A stretch of 64,000 nucleotides of DNA from Budorcas taxicolor (Eukaryota > Chordata > Mammalia > Artiodactyla > Bovidae): the NCBI RefSeq assembly GCF_023091745.1, contig NC_068910.1, positions 135,487,170-135,551,169 of the forward strand. Reading direction: 5' to 3'. Below the pieces are notes generated by a model. That model searched no databases and was not told the DNA's origin. It was given only the letters and a program-made list of their open reading frames with translations. Made by a program: the position numbers and the translations under genes. How positions within the stretch are numbered: position 1 is the stretch's first letter; the number at the start of each line of letters is the position of its first letter. Below, one piece after another: positions 10,640 through 21,429 of this stretch.

Positions 10640-11290
10640 TCCTAAACTTCATTCTGACTCCTTTCCTTATCTTATTTCAGGACATCAGTATCTTCAATTA
10701 TTTTAACAGTCTTCTACTCATCTCTATGCCTAACCTCTTTTCCACTATAGCCAAGTAGCTCGTTTGAAAAAACCCAAATCTGATCATGTCACTCCCCTAA
10801 TTAAAACTTTTCACTAACTTCCCACAACATTTTGAATAAAGCCAAGATTTCTTAACATGAGTTGTAAGGCCCTACCTAATCTGGTACCCTCTTACCTCTT
10901 CAATCCCATTTACTTCATCTCCCAGGAGCTATGCTCTCTTCATTGGGAATTCTCATCAATTCCCTCAACCATCTCTCCTTTCTTGTTCCTTTATGTTTAT
11001 CTGTGCCTCTCTCATTCAGGTCTCTGCACATGTTTATCTCTCCTCCAGCTAAGAAATTATTTCTTCTAGGAAGTCTTTCTTGATCTCCTTCTTCTGTGCT
11101 ACCTTAACTGCTCCTTACCATGATTCCAGTGTATTACAATACCTATGTGTCTGTATTCCCATTAACCTTTAAGCTTTTTTCAAGACAGCCTCACCACGTC
11201 TTATTCATGGTAGTATCCCCAAGACCTGAACCATGCCTGGCACTTGGTAGACTATTAATAAACATTGAGTTTACTAGTAAGAGTCTGTTC
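10640..11290 (+). repeat. L2 LINE 3' end
   Basis: GTTGTAAGGCCCTACCTAAT, CTTCTAGGAAGTCTTTCTTG, ATGCCTGGCACTTGGTAGAC and TTAATAAACATTGAG are in the order of the ancient L2 3' end. The open frame across it is spurious. Confidence 0.75.
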
Positions 11291-11329
11291 ACAACTCAAA
11301 AAAATGTATTTCCTCCCTAAATTTTTACT

Positions 11330-13970
11330 CAAACTTCATTAACAGTCTTTGAAATAGCTCTTAAAATTCCAAAAGGGTTTTCTTTTAATATCTAGAACAC
11401 TGGCAACCACCTTTCTTCAGAGAACTTAAATACTAACCAAGAAAAATATATTGTACAGAATATGAATGGAGATGGACCACAAATCCAAATAATACGAGAG
11501 TTTCTAATTTCTTTAACAAACATGGATTCATTCAACAATTTTAAAGAAAGAGTAAAGGAAAGTGGCTCTATAATTTCCTAAGGTTGGTGAATGCCTACTA
11601 TGCACCAAGCCTTATGAAGGAATGCTATACTAGCAATCACCTGTACTCTTCTCAGCCTCACTTTCTATTACCTCACACTTCAGTCTGTTTTCTGATTGTG
11701 TATTTTTTACCCACTGTATAGCATCTATGTATCCTTCACCTCATGATTTACTCTAGTTACATCTATGCATTCTGTATATGTATGGCTGGATCTCAGCTCA
11801 AGTTGGTGTTAATGGGATACTGCCATGACTCAAAAACATTTTCAAAAATTGTTCTTTTGGAATTAACTTCAGATCCAGTGACACATTCTTTCCTCAGGTT
11901 TTGAGAACTGATATAACTTCTGAAAGTAGTCAGCAGTCATTCAAAGCCATGTATGAGAATATTAAGGGAGATCAAACTGAGCAATACTATAAAATGTGGT
12001 AGACTACAAAATAAGTGGAAGGTTTTCTATGTAGCCTGAAATACTATAAATGGCATCAATAGTAAAGGTACAAAACTGCTCAGTGTGATCACTTTGAAGA
12101 CCATCATTTCCCTGGCTATTTGCTTATAAAAGTTTAATAATAGGAAAAATGTTTATGATGTAATGTTAATCAAGTTTCAGGATTCTAAATTATATATATT
12201 TTGATCCATAATGTAAGAATAATTTAAAAGTAATTTAAGAAATACATATGTAAATAAGAACTGGAAGATAATATGTGAAATAAATAATATTGTTATGGTG
12301 AGAATGGATTTTTTTTTCAAAATTAGTTCACGTTAGATGTCTTTTTAGTACTTTTTAAAAGTCAGAGTCACTATTTCATACTCACATATCATAGGGAGAA
12401 ATCTGTTCTATTTAGTGAGAAATAAAACTTAAAATTCTTTCAATTTTCTCTTCTACTTCTAAATGCCACAGAAGAGGCAAGACTCATATTTTTGAAAATG
12501 CATTGCTTTTATCAGAATGTTGGGCTTCCAAGTAAGTAAAATATTTCTGAAATAGAGTGTAAGTTCTTAAGGTCCATTTCATTCATCTAGCAATAAATAA
12601 ATTTCAAATACCTTTTTGTCATGTATAATCTAAAATATATGTGGACAGATCCCACCAATTTTTTTAAGATATATGAAATGGACTAAAGGGGTCAATTATG
12701 TGTTTCTAATAATTAATTACAATCTTGTAAAAAATTGTTATTAGAAATCCATAATACATTAAGAACAATCTAAGGTATTTTCCCTTTTGCAGACTTCCAT
12801 ATACCACTGTCTACTGAGGGTCTCCAACTTGATTCAGGAGTAGAAAGGCCTGTGACCAGGAAAGGAGCCATGAAGACTAGCAGACAGAAACAGAATTAAA
12901 GCAATTATGTGAGTCACTTCATCTCACCACATTTGGGTTCTGTCTACACCTACCAAAAATGCTGCATTAGAAAAAATAATGTAAGTCTAACACAATCTGA
13001 GTTACTAAAGTGGTAATTAGCAGTTAGCCAAAAAACTGGAATTAAATAGGTGGCATCTTAAACCATCTCTAGAAAATCTAAAGAAATGATATCTGATTCA
13101 CTACTAAGATTTTTCTGTATAAACATAATGTATTATATATACAATAATTTTTTAAATTTTCCTAATAATGACCTGCTTACACACTGGGAAATGCATTATA
13201 TCTCTAATATAATACTCCAAACACAATTTTAAAATATTAAGAAAAGTTATCATTCCATTCTTCATCCCAATTTTGTTACAAATTTTATCAACTTTGACCT
13301 GATGTTTCATGCCCACAAGCTAGACAATGCATCGAACATCTAGTTATCCTTGCAAAGTAAAAGATAAAACTAGCTTTAACCACGAAACGGCAGCTCGTAA
13401 ACAACCGGCAGTGGTTAAAATATAAAATTTCACTTAACCAGGTTGCACATCAAACGCTGGATACACTAAAAGTGTCAAGGTTCCCTGCATCTAACTACCA
13501 GATAAAGTATAGATCTGCTAACATTCCGACCTCCTTCCAAAAGGACAAACTAGAACGGCAAAATTACACTCAGGCACATGGAGTACTCTTCTCTCAAATC
13601 ACTCCACAGAGAACTTCATCATTTGCTCCGCCCTCTAATAACTCATGCAAAAAAAGTTCAGCACCATCAGAGAGAACAAGACACAGAGAATTCATAGAAT
13701 GGCTTAGGGCCTTTCCTCCAGGCAGTAAGAGGATCTGCGTGTGCCCTTCGCAGGGGTCCAAACGAAAAGAAAAACCGAGGATTAGGGGATACTGACATCC
13801 AAAAACCGATTTTGTCTCAAAGTTTTTGCCGTCATTCCTATTTTATCAGCAGGAGGCCTGGGCGCCATCGTTTCAGTCTTTATTATTTTATTATGGGGAG
13901 GTGGGAAACGCCACCAAGGATTCCTCCAGGTCTTTCCAATTAAGGTTGGGGGGTTCCCCCTCATTCTTTT
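11330..13970. other. Repeat-poor, AT-rich part of UBXN7 intron 1
   Basis: About 2.6 kb next to the CpG island in which I recognise neither genes nor repeats. Retention of unique sequence beside a promoter is common, and enhancer function is possible but unseen. Confidence 0.45.
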
Positions 13971-14605
13971 CTTAAAACCTCAGTCTGGAGGGTACTCCTC
14001 AGCACCCCCGGCTTTCTGGCGGCCTATCCCCCGAGATCGGTAAAGGCGCTGCCGAACCCACCAGCCTCGCCGTTAAGGCGGGAGGGCCCGAACACGCCAG
14101 GGCCACAGCGATGGCTCCGAGGGGCCCAGAAAGGGGAAGGGCAGGCCAGGGACGGGTGAAGAATGACCTGGCCATGGAAGAAAGGGAAAAAGAGGTGAGG
14201 GGATGCGCTGCACCCCAAGGCTGCACAGAAAAGAGGAGATGATGATGAAGGAGGAGGGCGGTGGCCCGGGTGCGGCCCCCCACCTCTCCCGCCCCCAGGT
14301 CCCCGGGCCGGCGGGGGCGGATAGGCTCGGCCCATTCCCTGAGTCTAGGCTGAAAGGGGGTGGGGAGATCTCCCTCCACACTGCGAGAAGACCGAGAATG
14401 AAGGTATGGGGTGCACGGGGATGGGGGGGTGTCTCCCGCCTGAACCCGGAGACCCGACGCCGTCGTCGCTTCTTCCTCAGGAGGGAGGACGGGAGCTGTG
14501 GGTAAAGCCCGAGGGAAGAATGCATGAAGGTAAAGAGAAGCCCTGGGCACACCGGCCGCCCGCTCCAGACCCCACTCTCCACCTTCCGGTAACCGCGTCT
14601 CTTAC

Positions 14606-14678
14606 CGGTGATGGCGGTGAACTGCTGAATTAACCCCTTCAGCGCCGACGCCGCCGCGGAGCCCCCGTGGGCAGCCAT
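14606..14678 (-). CDS. UBXN7: UBXN7 first coding exon (UBX domain protein 7)
   Basis: The minus strand reads ATG at 14678 and encodes 24 residues beginning MAAHGGSAAASALKG, continuing through LIQQFTAIT. It then leaves one base of a glycine codon before a consensus donor G|GTAAGAG (GT at 14605-14604). This closely matches the known N-terminus of UBXN7, where helix 1 of the UBA domain (LKGLIQQF) begins. UBXN7 is a UBA-UAS-UIM-UBX adaptor that links p97/VCP to ubiquitylated substrates and to neddylated cullin-RING ligases, including the VHL/HIF1A route. The start is in a good Kozak context (A at -3, G at +4) inside a CpG island. The remaining exons lie beyond position 1, so only about 5% of the protein is present. 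Reading on past the donor gives a long spurious frame that has no family resemblance. Identification is firm because sequence, splice phase 1, GC-rich promoter and the neighbouring RNF168 all agree. Confidence 0.95.
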
Positions 14679-14755
14679 CTTACCGCCGCCGCCGCTGCCG
14701 CCGAACAACAACACAGACACACACGGAACGCCCTCCCCCAACTCGCCTCACGGCT

Positions 14756-14826
14756 TGCGCAGGCTCATTGACCACCCCAAGCTCCGCCCCCCGCCCCGCC
14801 TCCCCGCGGCCATCAGCGCAGGCGCA
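14756..14826. promoter_or_regulatory. NRF1-like sites and GC boxes upstream of UBXN7
   Basis: GCGCAGGCGCA at 14816-14826 is a near-consensus NRF1 palindrome, and TGCGCAGGCT at 14756-14765 is a second, half-strength copy. Between them, about 14783-14805, is a run of CCGCCCC elements typical of Sp1/KLF binding. They sit 80-150 bp upstream of the UBXN7 start codon, the usual position for core-promoter activators of TATA-less CpG-island genes. Binding is inferred from motif match only. Confidence 0.5.
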
Positions 14827-14829
14827 CTT

Positions 14830-14976
14830 CCAGACGGTGGGAGCGCTCTCGGCTCTCCCGGTTGGCTGCTGTGTTGCTGCCTGCTGCCGCATCCTTTGCG
14901 ACCTCTGGTGCCTTCTTTGAGCTCCAAGACTAATCTCATAGATGCGATATCGCTTCATAAGTTTCCGAAAGTCTTG
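14830..14976 (+). ncRNA. Candidate first exon of a divergent lncRNA opposite UBXN7
   Basis: On the plus strand, leaving the UBXN7 CpG island, CTTG|GTAAGTAG at 14973-14984 is a near-perfect 5' splice donor. Divergent, spliced noncoding transcripts are common at CpG-island promoters, and an antisense transcript is annotated beside human UBXN7. The 5' end is a guess. The open frame through the region begins at TTG, not ATG, and has no family resemblance, so I do not call a protein. A T19 tract followed by CCAACAG at 15014-15039 looks like an acceptor but is too close (about 60 nt) to be a likely partner. Confidence 0.3.
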
Positions 14977-15183
14977 GTAAGTAGTAGACGTTTAGCGTCT
15001 CAGCTTTACAAGCTTTTTTTTTTTTTTTTTTTCCAACAGACCCAACTTCGTATGACTGTTTTGTTGTTTCTGCAACTCTGGAGCCCTCTGCTAGGTTTCC
15101 TGCAACTGGCATCAAAATACATACACTTTATCACTACACCGAAACGACTTTTGCACCTGCTTCCCAACTTCCAAACTGATTAG

Positions 15184-15525
15184 TGCGGCAGCCCATCCAG
15201 CAGAAGTAAAATACCAGGATCATTAGCGCAAAGAAAGTTCTGGGCGCAGAGCCTGACACATTGTAGGTTTTAGTAAACGGTTGTCCAGTCCACTTTCGTT
15301 CAATAAATTTGCAATAGGTCTCCCTTCAAGGTCTCAGTTTCCTCATGCAAGGGAAAAAAGTGTGTATATGTGTAAAAAAGAATAGAATAGAATGTGTAGA
15401 ATAGAAAAGAAATGTATAGAAAGGTCACTGGAAAGGTCAAAATATAATAGTTACCTCTAGAGAGGAGGAATGGAGGGCATGGTGAAAGGGGACTTTGAGG
15501 GTCTTTATTAATCCTTTCTTCTTGT
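15184..15525. other. Unassigned upstream sequence
   Basis: AGCCTGACACATTGTAGGTT near 15251 hints at a MIR/L2 3' end. The rest shows nothing except A-rich AGAATAGAATAG-type simple sequence at 15377-15410. Confidence 0.35.
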
Positions 15526-16352
15526 TGTTCACTCAGTCATGTCTGACTCTTTTCTACCCTATGGACTGCAGCAGGCCAGGCTTCCTTGTCCCTCACCATC
15601 TACCCAAGCTTGCTCACACTCATGTCCATTGAGTCGATGATGCCATCTAACCATCCCATCCTCTGTCCTCCCCTTCTTCTCCTGCCTTCAATCTTGCCCA
15701 GCTTCAGGGTCTCTTCTAATGAATCCATTCTTTGAATAAGGTGGCCAAAGTATTGGAGCTTCAGATTCAGCATCAGTCCTTCCAATGAATATTCAGGATT
15801 AATTTCCTTTAGGATTCACTGGTTTGATCTCTTTGCAGTCCAAGGGACTCTCAAGAGTCTTCTCCAACACCACAGTTCAAAACCATCAATTCTTCGGCGC
15901 TCAGCTTTCTTTACATATCCATACAAGACTACTGGAAAAACCACAGCTTTGACTCTGCGGACCTTTGTCAGCAAAGTAATGTCTCTGCTTTTTTAAATGC
16001 TGTCTAGCTTGGTCATAGCTTTTCTTCCAAAGAGCAAGCGTCTTTTAATTTCATGGCTGCAGTCACCATCTGCAGTGATTTTGGAGCTGAAGAAAATAAA
16101 GTCACTGTTTCCGTTGTTTCGCCATCTATTTGCCATGAGTGATGGGGCCAGAAGCCATGATCTTCATTTTTTGAATGTTGAGTTTCAAGCCAGCTTTTTC
16201 ATTCTTCCCTTTCACATTCATCAAGAGGCTCTTCAGTTCCTCTTCACTTTCTGTCTTAATCTGCATATCTGAGATTATTGACATTTCTCTCGACAATCTT
16301 GATTCCAGCCTGTGCTTCATCAGCCTGGCATTTCTCATGATGTACTCTGCAT
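15526..16352 (-). mobile_element. BovB 3' fragment
   Basis: Minus-strand BovB from the 3' end (GTTCACTCAGTCATGTCTGA) through the RT C-terminal region to the sequence encoding MRNARL, with several disruptions. It lies about 850 bp upstream of the UBXN7 start codon and points the same way as UBXN7. Confidence 0.88.
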
Positions 16353-17369
16353 CCTTTATTTTTAAGCAAAGATAACATTATTTTGTTAATTATATGACTT
16401 AAAGTATGTTTAAAAACAATTATAGGAGTACACTTAAATCTGATGATCCCTTACCTTGAAAATAAAGTTAAAAAGACTCAATTTAGGCTCTTAGACTACC
16501 TCCCAACTACATATTTTGCATCTACACAAAAAAATGGCCCAATAAAAGAGGAGATGAGTCATCTGGAGAATTGACCCATCCTAAAAGTCTGTAAATGTGC
16601 TATTGAGATGAATTTTAAAAACAAGTCAAACCAAAGTAACCATAGGGTTATATGATTGGCCTGTACTCCTAATCAAGAGTATTGTCAGTTAAATGACACA
16701 CCTCCCAGGTTGCTACAGTTTCTAGGTGGGTTGAGGAAGCCCAGGAACCAGTCGTGGATTTGGGAAACTGGTTCACATTCACACAAAGTTGCAAAAAAAG
16801 GAGAGGAAAAACCAGAGCAAGAAACAATGTGACCTCTTCCTTCCTAAAGCCTTAATCCTAAAGTCTGTGTCTCTGAAGCCATCATGCAAAATCAGGTTCC
16901 AAGTAAGTTAATCTAACACCACTGACTACAAAAACTATGTGCAATTATTTCTGTATCTTCATTAAATGCAGAGGCTAACAATGAGATCTGTAGGTTTATT
17001 TCCAAAGTCTTAGGGTTCAGATATCATGATATCATTTTTAAATAAATCTTATGAAAAAGTGGTAAAGATTGTGATATCCACGACTCTAGAAAAGATTTTG
17101 TTGAAATTTTAAAAATAAGCTAAAAGAAAGGAGACAGGAAATTAATAACAAAACCTTGATAGATTTTATTTTGATTTTTAGAGAATATGATAGTTCTTTA
17201 GAATCACAAGAAAATATATTTAAATATGGCCCCCAAATCATGGAAAATACATTCTTTAAAAATCATGGATTACGCTCAAGAAATTAAATTGCAAAAATGT
17301 TGTACATTGAATAATGGAAAATTAAAGTTTTGGATGACAAAAAGCAACTATCCCAAACTTAAACATCAG
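16353..17369. other. Unassigned intergenic sequence
   Basis: AT-rich kilobase between two BovB copies. No gene or repeat recognised. Confidence 0.4.
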
Positions 17370-20300
17370 TATGAAAAGGCAAAAAGATATGACACTGAAA
17401 GATAAACTCCCCAGGTCAGTAGGTGCCCAATATGCTACTGGAGAAGAGTGGAGAAATAACTCCAGAAAGAATGAAGGGATGGAGCCAAAGTGAAAACAAC
17501 ACCCAGGTGTAGATGTGACTGCTGATGAAAGTAAAGTCCAATGCTGTAAATATCCGATGCCAATATTGCATAGGAACCTGGAATGTTAGGTCCATCAATC
17601 AAGGTAAATTGGAAGTAGTCAAACAGGAGATGGCAAGAATGAATACCAACATTCTAGGAATCAGTGAACTAAGTGGACTGGAATGGGTGAATTTAATTCA
17701 GATGACTCTAATATCTACTATTGTGGGCAAGAATCCCTTAGAAGAAATGGAGTAGCCCTCATAGTCAACAAAAGAGTCTGAAATGCAATACTTGGGTGCA
17801 GTCTCAAAAATGACAGAATGATCTCTGTTCATTTCCAAGGCAAACCATTCAGTATCACAGTAATGCAAGTCTATGCCCCAGCCACTAATGCCGAACAAAC
17901 TGAAGTTCAGTGGTTCTATGATCTACAAGACTTTGTAGAACACACCAAGAAAAGATGTCCTTTTCATCATAGGGAACTGGAATACAAAAATAGGAAGTCA
18001 AGAGATACCTGGAGGATCAGGCAAGTTTGGCCTTGGAGAACAAAATGAAGCAGGGCAAAGGCTAACAGAGCTTTGCCAAGAGAACACACTGGTCATAGCA
18101 AACACTCCCTTCCAACAACACAAGAGACGACTCTACACATGGACATCACCAGGTGTACTGAAATCAGATTGATTATATTCTTTGGAGCTGAAGATGGCAA
18201 AGCTCTATACAGTCAGCAAAAGCAAGACTGGGAGCTGACTGTGGCTCAGATCATGAACTTTTTATTGCCAAATTCAAGAAAATTGAATTGAAGAAAGTAG
18301 GGAAAACCACAGACCATTCAGGTATGACCTAAACCAAAGCCTTTACTATTATACAGTGGAAGTGACAAATAGATCCAAGGGATTAGATCTTAAAGACAAA
18401 GTGCCTAAAGAACTATGGACAGAGGTTCATGACATTGTACAGGAGGCAGTGATCAAGACCATCTCCAAGAAAAAGAAATGCAAAAAGGCAAACTGGCTCT
18501 CTGAGGAGGCCTTCCAAATAGCTGAGAAAAGAAAAGAAGAGAAGTGAAAGGCAAAGGAGAAAAGGAAAGTTATACCCATCTGAATGCAGAGTTCCAAAGA
18601 ATAGCAAGGAGAGATAAGAAAGCCTTCCTCAGTGATCAATGCAAAGAAATAGAGAAAAACAATAGAATGGAAAAGACTAGTGATCTCTTCAAGAAAATTA
18701 GAGATACCAAGGGAACATTTTGTGCAAAGATGGGCACAATAAAGGACAGAAACGGTATGGACCTAACAGAAGAAGAAGATACTAAGAAAACGTGGCAAGA
18801 ATACATGGAAGAACTATACAAAAAAGATCTTAATGAACAGATAACCACGATGGTGTGATCACTCACCTACAGCCAGACATCCTGGAATGCAAAGTCAAGT
18901 GGGCCTTAGGAAGCATCACTACGAACAAAGCTAGTGGAGTTGATGAAATTCCAGTTGAGCTATTTCAAGTCCTAAAAGATGATGCTGTGAAAGTGCTGCA
19001 CTCAGTATGCCAGCAAATTTGGAAAATTCAGAGTGGCCACAGGACTGGAAAAGGTCAGTTTTCATTCCAGTCCCAAAGAAAGGCAATGCCAAAGAATGTT
19101 CAAACTACCACACAACTGCACTCATCTCACATGCTAGCAAAGCAATGCTCAAAATTCTCCAGGTGGGGCTTCAATAGTACGTGAACCGAGAACTTCCAGA
19201 TGTTCAAGCTGGATTTAGAAAAGGCAGAGGAACCAAAGGTCAAATTGCCAACGTCTGTTGGATCATCAAAAAAGCGAGAGAATTCCAGAAAAACATCTAC
19301 TTCTGCTTTATTGACTACACCAAAGCCTTTGACTCTGTGAATCACAACAAACTGGGAAATTCTGAAAGAGATGGGAATACCAGACCACCTGACCTGCCTC
19401 CTGAGAAATCTGTGTGCAGGTCAAGAAGCAACAGTTAGAACTGGACATGGAAGAGCTGACTGGTTCCAAATTGGGAAAGGAGTATGTCAAGGCTGTATAT
19501 TGTCACCCTTCTTATTCAACTTATATATAGAGTACATCATGGGAAATGCCGGGCTGGATGAAGCACAGCTAGAATCAAGATTGCCAGGAGAACTATCAGT
19601 AGTGTCAGATATGCAGATGACGCAACCCTTATGGCAGAAAGAAAAGAAGAACTAAAGAGCCTCTTGATGAAAGCGAAAGAAGAGAGTGAAAAAGCTGGCT
19701 TAAAGCTCAACATTCAAAAAATGAAGATCATGGCATCCTGTCCCATCACTTCATGGCAAATACATGTAAAACAGTGAAAACAGTGACAGACTTTTTTCTT
19801 GAGCTCCAGAATCACTGCAGATGGTGACTGCAGTCTAGAAATTAAAAGACGCTTGCTCCTTGGAAGAAAAGCTATGACCAACCTAGACAGCATTTTAAAA
19901 AGCAGAGACATCACTTTGCTGACAAAGGTCCTCAGAGTCAAAGCTATGGTTTTTCCAGTAGTCATGTATGGATGTGAGAGTTGGACTATAAAGAAAGCTG
20001 AGCACCAAAGAATTGATGATTTTGCCCTGTGGTGTTGGAGAAGACTCTTGAGAGTCCCTTGAACTACAAGGAGATCCAACCAGTGAATCTTAAAGGAAAT
20101 CAGTCCTGAATATCCATTGGAAAGACTGATGCTGAAGCTGAAGCTCCAATAGTTTGGCCACCTGATTAGAAGAACTGACTCACTGGAAAAGACCTTAATG
20201 CTGGGCAATATTGAAGGCGTGAGGAGAAGGGGATGACAGAAGATGAGATGGTTGGATGGCATCACCGACTCAATGGACATGAGTTTGAACAAGCTCGGGT

Positions 20301-20372
20301 AGATGGTGAGGAACAGGGAAGCCTGGCGTTCTGCAGTCCATGGGATTGCACGGAATCGGACATGACTGAGCA
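17370..20372 (+). mobile_element. Nearly full-length BovB (RTE-type) LINE, defective
   Basis: About 3.0 kb, close to the usual BovB length. Pieces of the single ORF occur in order but in changing frames. The apurinic-like endonuclease start (GTWNVRSINQGK) is near 17572, QVYAPATNAE is near 17862 and PDVQAGFRKGRG is near 19193. The RT motif A FIDYTKAFDSV is near 19306 and motif B GVCQGCILSPFLFNLY near 19480. The catalytic YADD codons are at 19610-19621. The C-terminal RRLLLGRKAMTNLDSILKSR follows at about 19840. At least seven frameshifts or stops separate these, so the copy cannot encode a working protein. BovB spread horizontally among vertebrates and is the source of the SINE tails seen throughout the window. 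The 3' end joins a Bov-A unit directly. Confidence 0.9.
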
Positions 20373-20537
20373 ACTTCATTTTCCTTTTTCACTTTCATGC
20401 ATTGGAGAAGGAAATGGCAACCCACTCCAGTGTTCTTGCCTGGAGAATCCCAGGGACGGGGGATCCTGGTGGGCTGCTGTCTATGGTGTCGCACAGAGTT
20501 GGACATGACTGAAGCAACTTAGCAACAGCAGCAGCAG
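20373..20537 (+). mobile_element. Bov-A SINE unit joined to BovB 3' end
   Basis: Immediately after the BovB 3' end comes the linker CACTTTCATGCATTGGAGAAGG followed by a full Bov-A monomer ending GACTGAAGCAACTTAGC and a short CAG repeat. This is the second half of a Bov-A2 dimer. Its first half is replaced by the long BovB copy, with which Bov-A shares its 3' sequence. Confidence 0.8.
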
Positions 20538-20659
20538 TAAGTATATCACTATAAGACCAGGAAAATAAATACCCTAACCTCACTCTCCTCCTCCTCTACC
20601 ATATCTTGCCAGAAATCTCTACTAGCAACCCAACTGGAAGACAGCATGAGTGCTAAGTG

Positions 20660-20863
20660 GTAAGTTGCTTCAGTTGTGTCTGACTCTTTGCAACCCCATG
20701 GACTGTAGCCTGCCAGCCTCCTCTGTCTATGGGATTTCCCAGGCAAGAATACTGGAGTGGGTTGCCATTTCCTTCTGCAGGCGATTTCTTGGACCCAGGG
20801 ATTGAGTCCACATCTCCTGCATCACAGGCAGATTCTTTACAGTCTGAGCCACCAAGGAAACCC
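20660..20863 (-). mobile_element. Bov-tA SINE
   Basis: Minus strand, GTTGCTTCAGTTGTGTCTGA to GTCTGAGCCACCAAGGAAACC. Confidence 0.88.
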
Positions 20864-20873
20864 TATTAGTCAT

Positions 20874-20949
20874 TCAGTTCAGTTCAGTTGCTCAAGTCTT
20901 GTCCGACTCTTTGCGACCCCATGAACTACAGCACGCCAGGCCTCCCTGT
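20874..20949 (-). mobile_element. Short BovB 3' end
   Basis: Only the last 75 bp or so of BovB in minus orientation, beginning with the repeated TTCAGTTCAG motif and containing TTGTCCGACTCTTTGCGACC. It is a very severely 5'-truncated insertion. Confidence 0.75.
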
Positions 20950-21429
20950 GACAAATACAAATTAAAATTGCAGTAAAATACCATGCCACACTTACCAGAA
21001 TGATTCAGTGACTTACTATACCAAGTGTTAGAGAGTATGTAAAGCAAATGAAACTCTTAAATCTAGTTGATGAGAATGTCGACTCAAAAAAGATGTACAA
21101 CTTGAGAGCTGTGAGTTAAGTTTTATTTGGGACAAAATGAGGACTGCAGCCTGGAGGCAGCATCTCAGATAGCTCCAAGAGACTCAACTGGAAGACAGAG
21201 GACGCAACAGCCTGTGGGGCAGAGAGTAGAGTGGAGAGAGAAGACAGTGAGTGGGTCTGGAGAGCCAAAGGCAGGTTGTTAGGCACAAGTAGAAAGTGAA
21301 AAATATTTAAAACTGAATTGTCGAGAAAATACATATCAGAATTTGTGAAATGCAGTTTTAAGAGTACCTAAGGGACAAGTTTGCAACCTTAAATGGTTAT
21401 ATTAGAGAGGGTCAGAAAATGAGGACCTC
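20950..21429. other. Unassigned, possibly repeat-derived
   Basis: 20950-21060 resembles L1. TTTATTTGGGACAAAATGAG at 21121-21140 is reminiscent of an LTR-type repeat, but I cannot assign it. Confidence 0.3.

Larger units (their letters stand above)
1..14605 (-). other. UBXN7: UBXN7 intron 1 (partial)
   Basis: Everything left of the exon 1 donor at 14605 should be UBXN7 intron 1, because UBXN7 is transcribed leftward and no frame in this stretch resembles UBXN7 exon 2 or any other gene. The intron is built of ancient L2, MIR, MLT1 and L1 pieces and younger ruminant SINEs and BovB. It was not possible to see where it ends, so exon 2 lies beyond the window. Confidence 0.85.
13990..14940. promoter_or_regulatory. 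CpG island and promoter of UBXN7 (likely bidirectional)
   Basis: This block is strikingly GC-rich with frequent CG dinucleotides, unlike the AT-rich flanks. It surrounds UBXN7 exon 1 and extends about 600 bases into intron 1 and 260 bases upstream. There is no TATA box near the start. A GCC/GGC triplet-rich 5'UTR precedes the ATG at 14678 (plus strand 14679-14702). A consensus ETS-like core, ACCGGAAGG on the minus strand, lies at about 14582-14590. The minus-strand AAGATGGCTGCC around the start codon resembles a YY1 site. Such islands normally drive broadly expressed genes. The transcription start cannot be fixed from sequence alone. Confidence 0.85.

Noticed and set aside
10857..11320. Frames of 66-70 codons in leucine-rich sequence
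   Set aside because: They fall within an ancient L2 LINE 3' end, which is noncoding here.
14073..14741. 222-codon minus-strand frame through UBXN7 exon 1
   Set aside because: The real exon ends at the GTAAGAG donor at 14605. Beyond that the frame is GC-rich intron with no family resemblance, and upstream of 14678 it is 5'UTR.
14755..15183. 142-codon plus-strand frame divergent from UBXN7
   Set aside because: It begins at TTG, is proline/leucine low-complexity at the start and runs through a T19 tract. Better explained as a noncoding divergent exon region.
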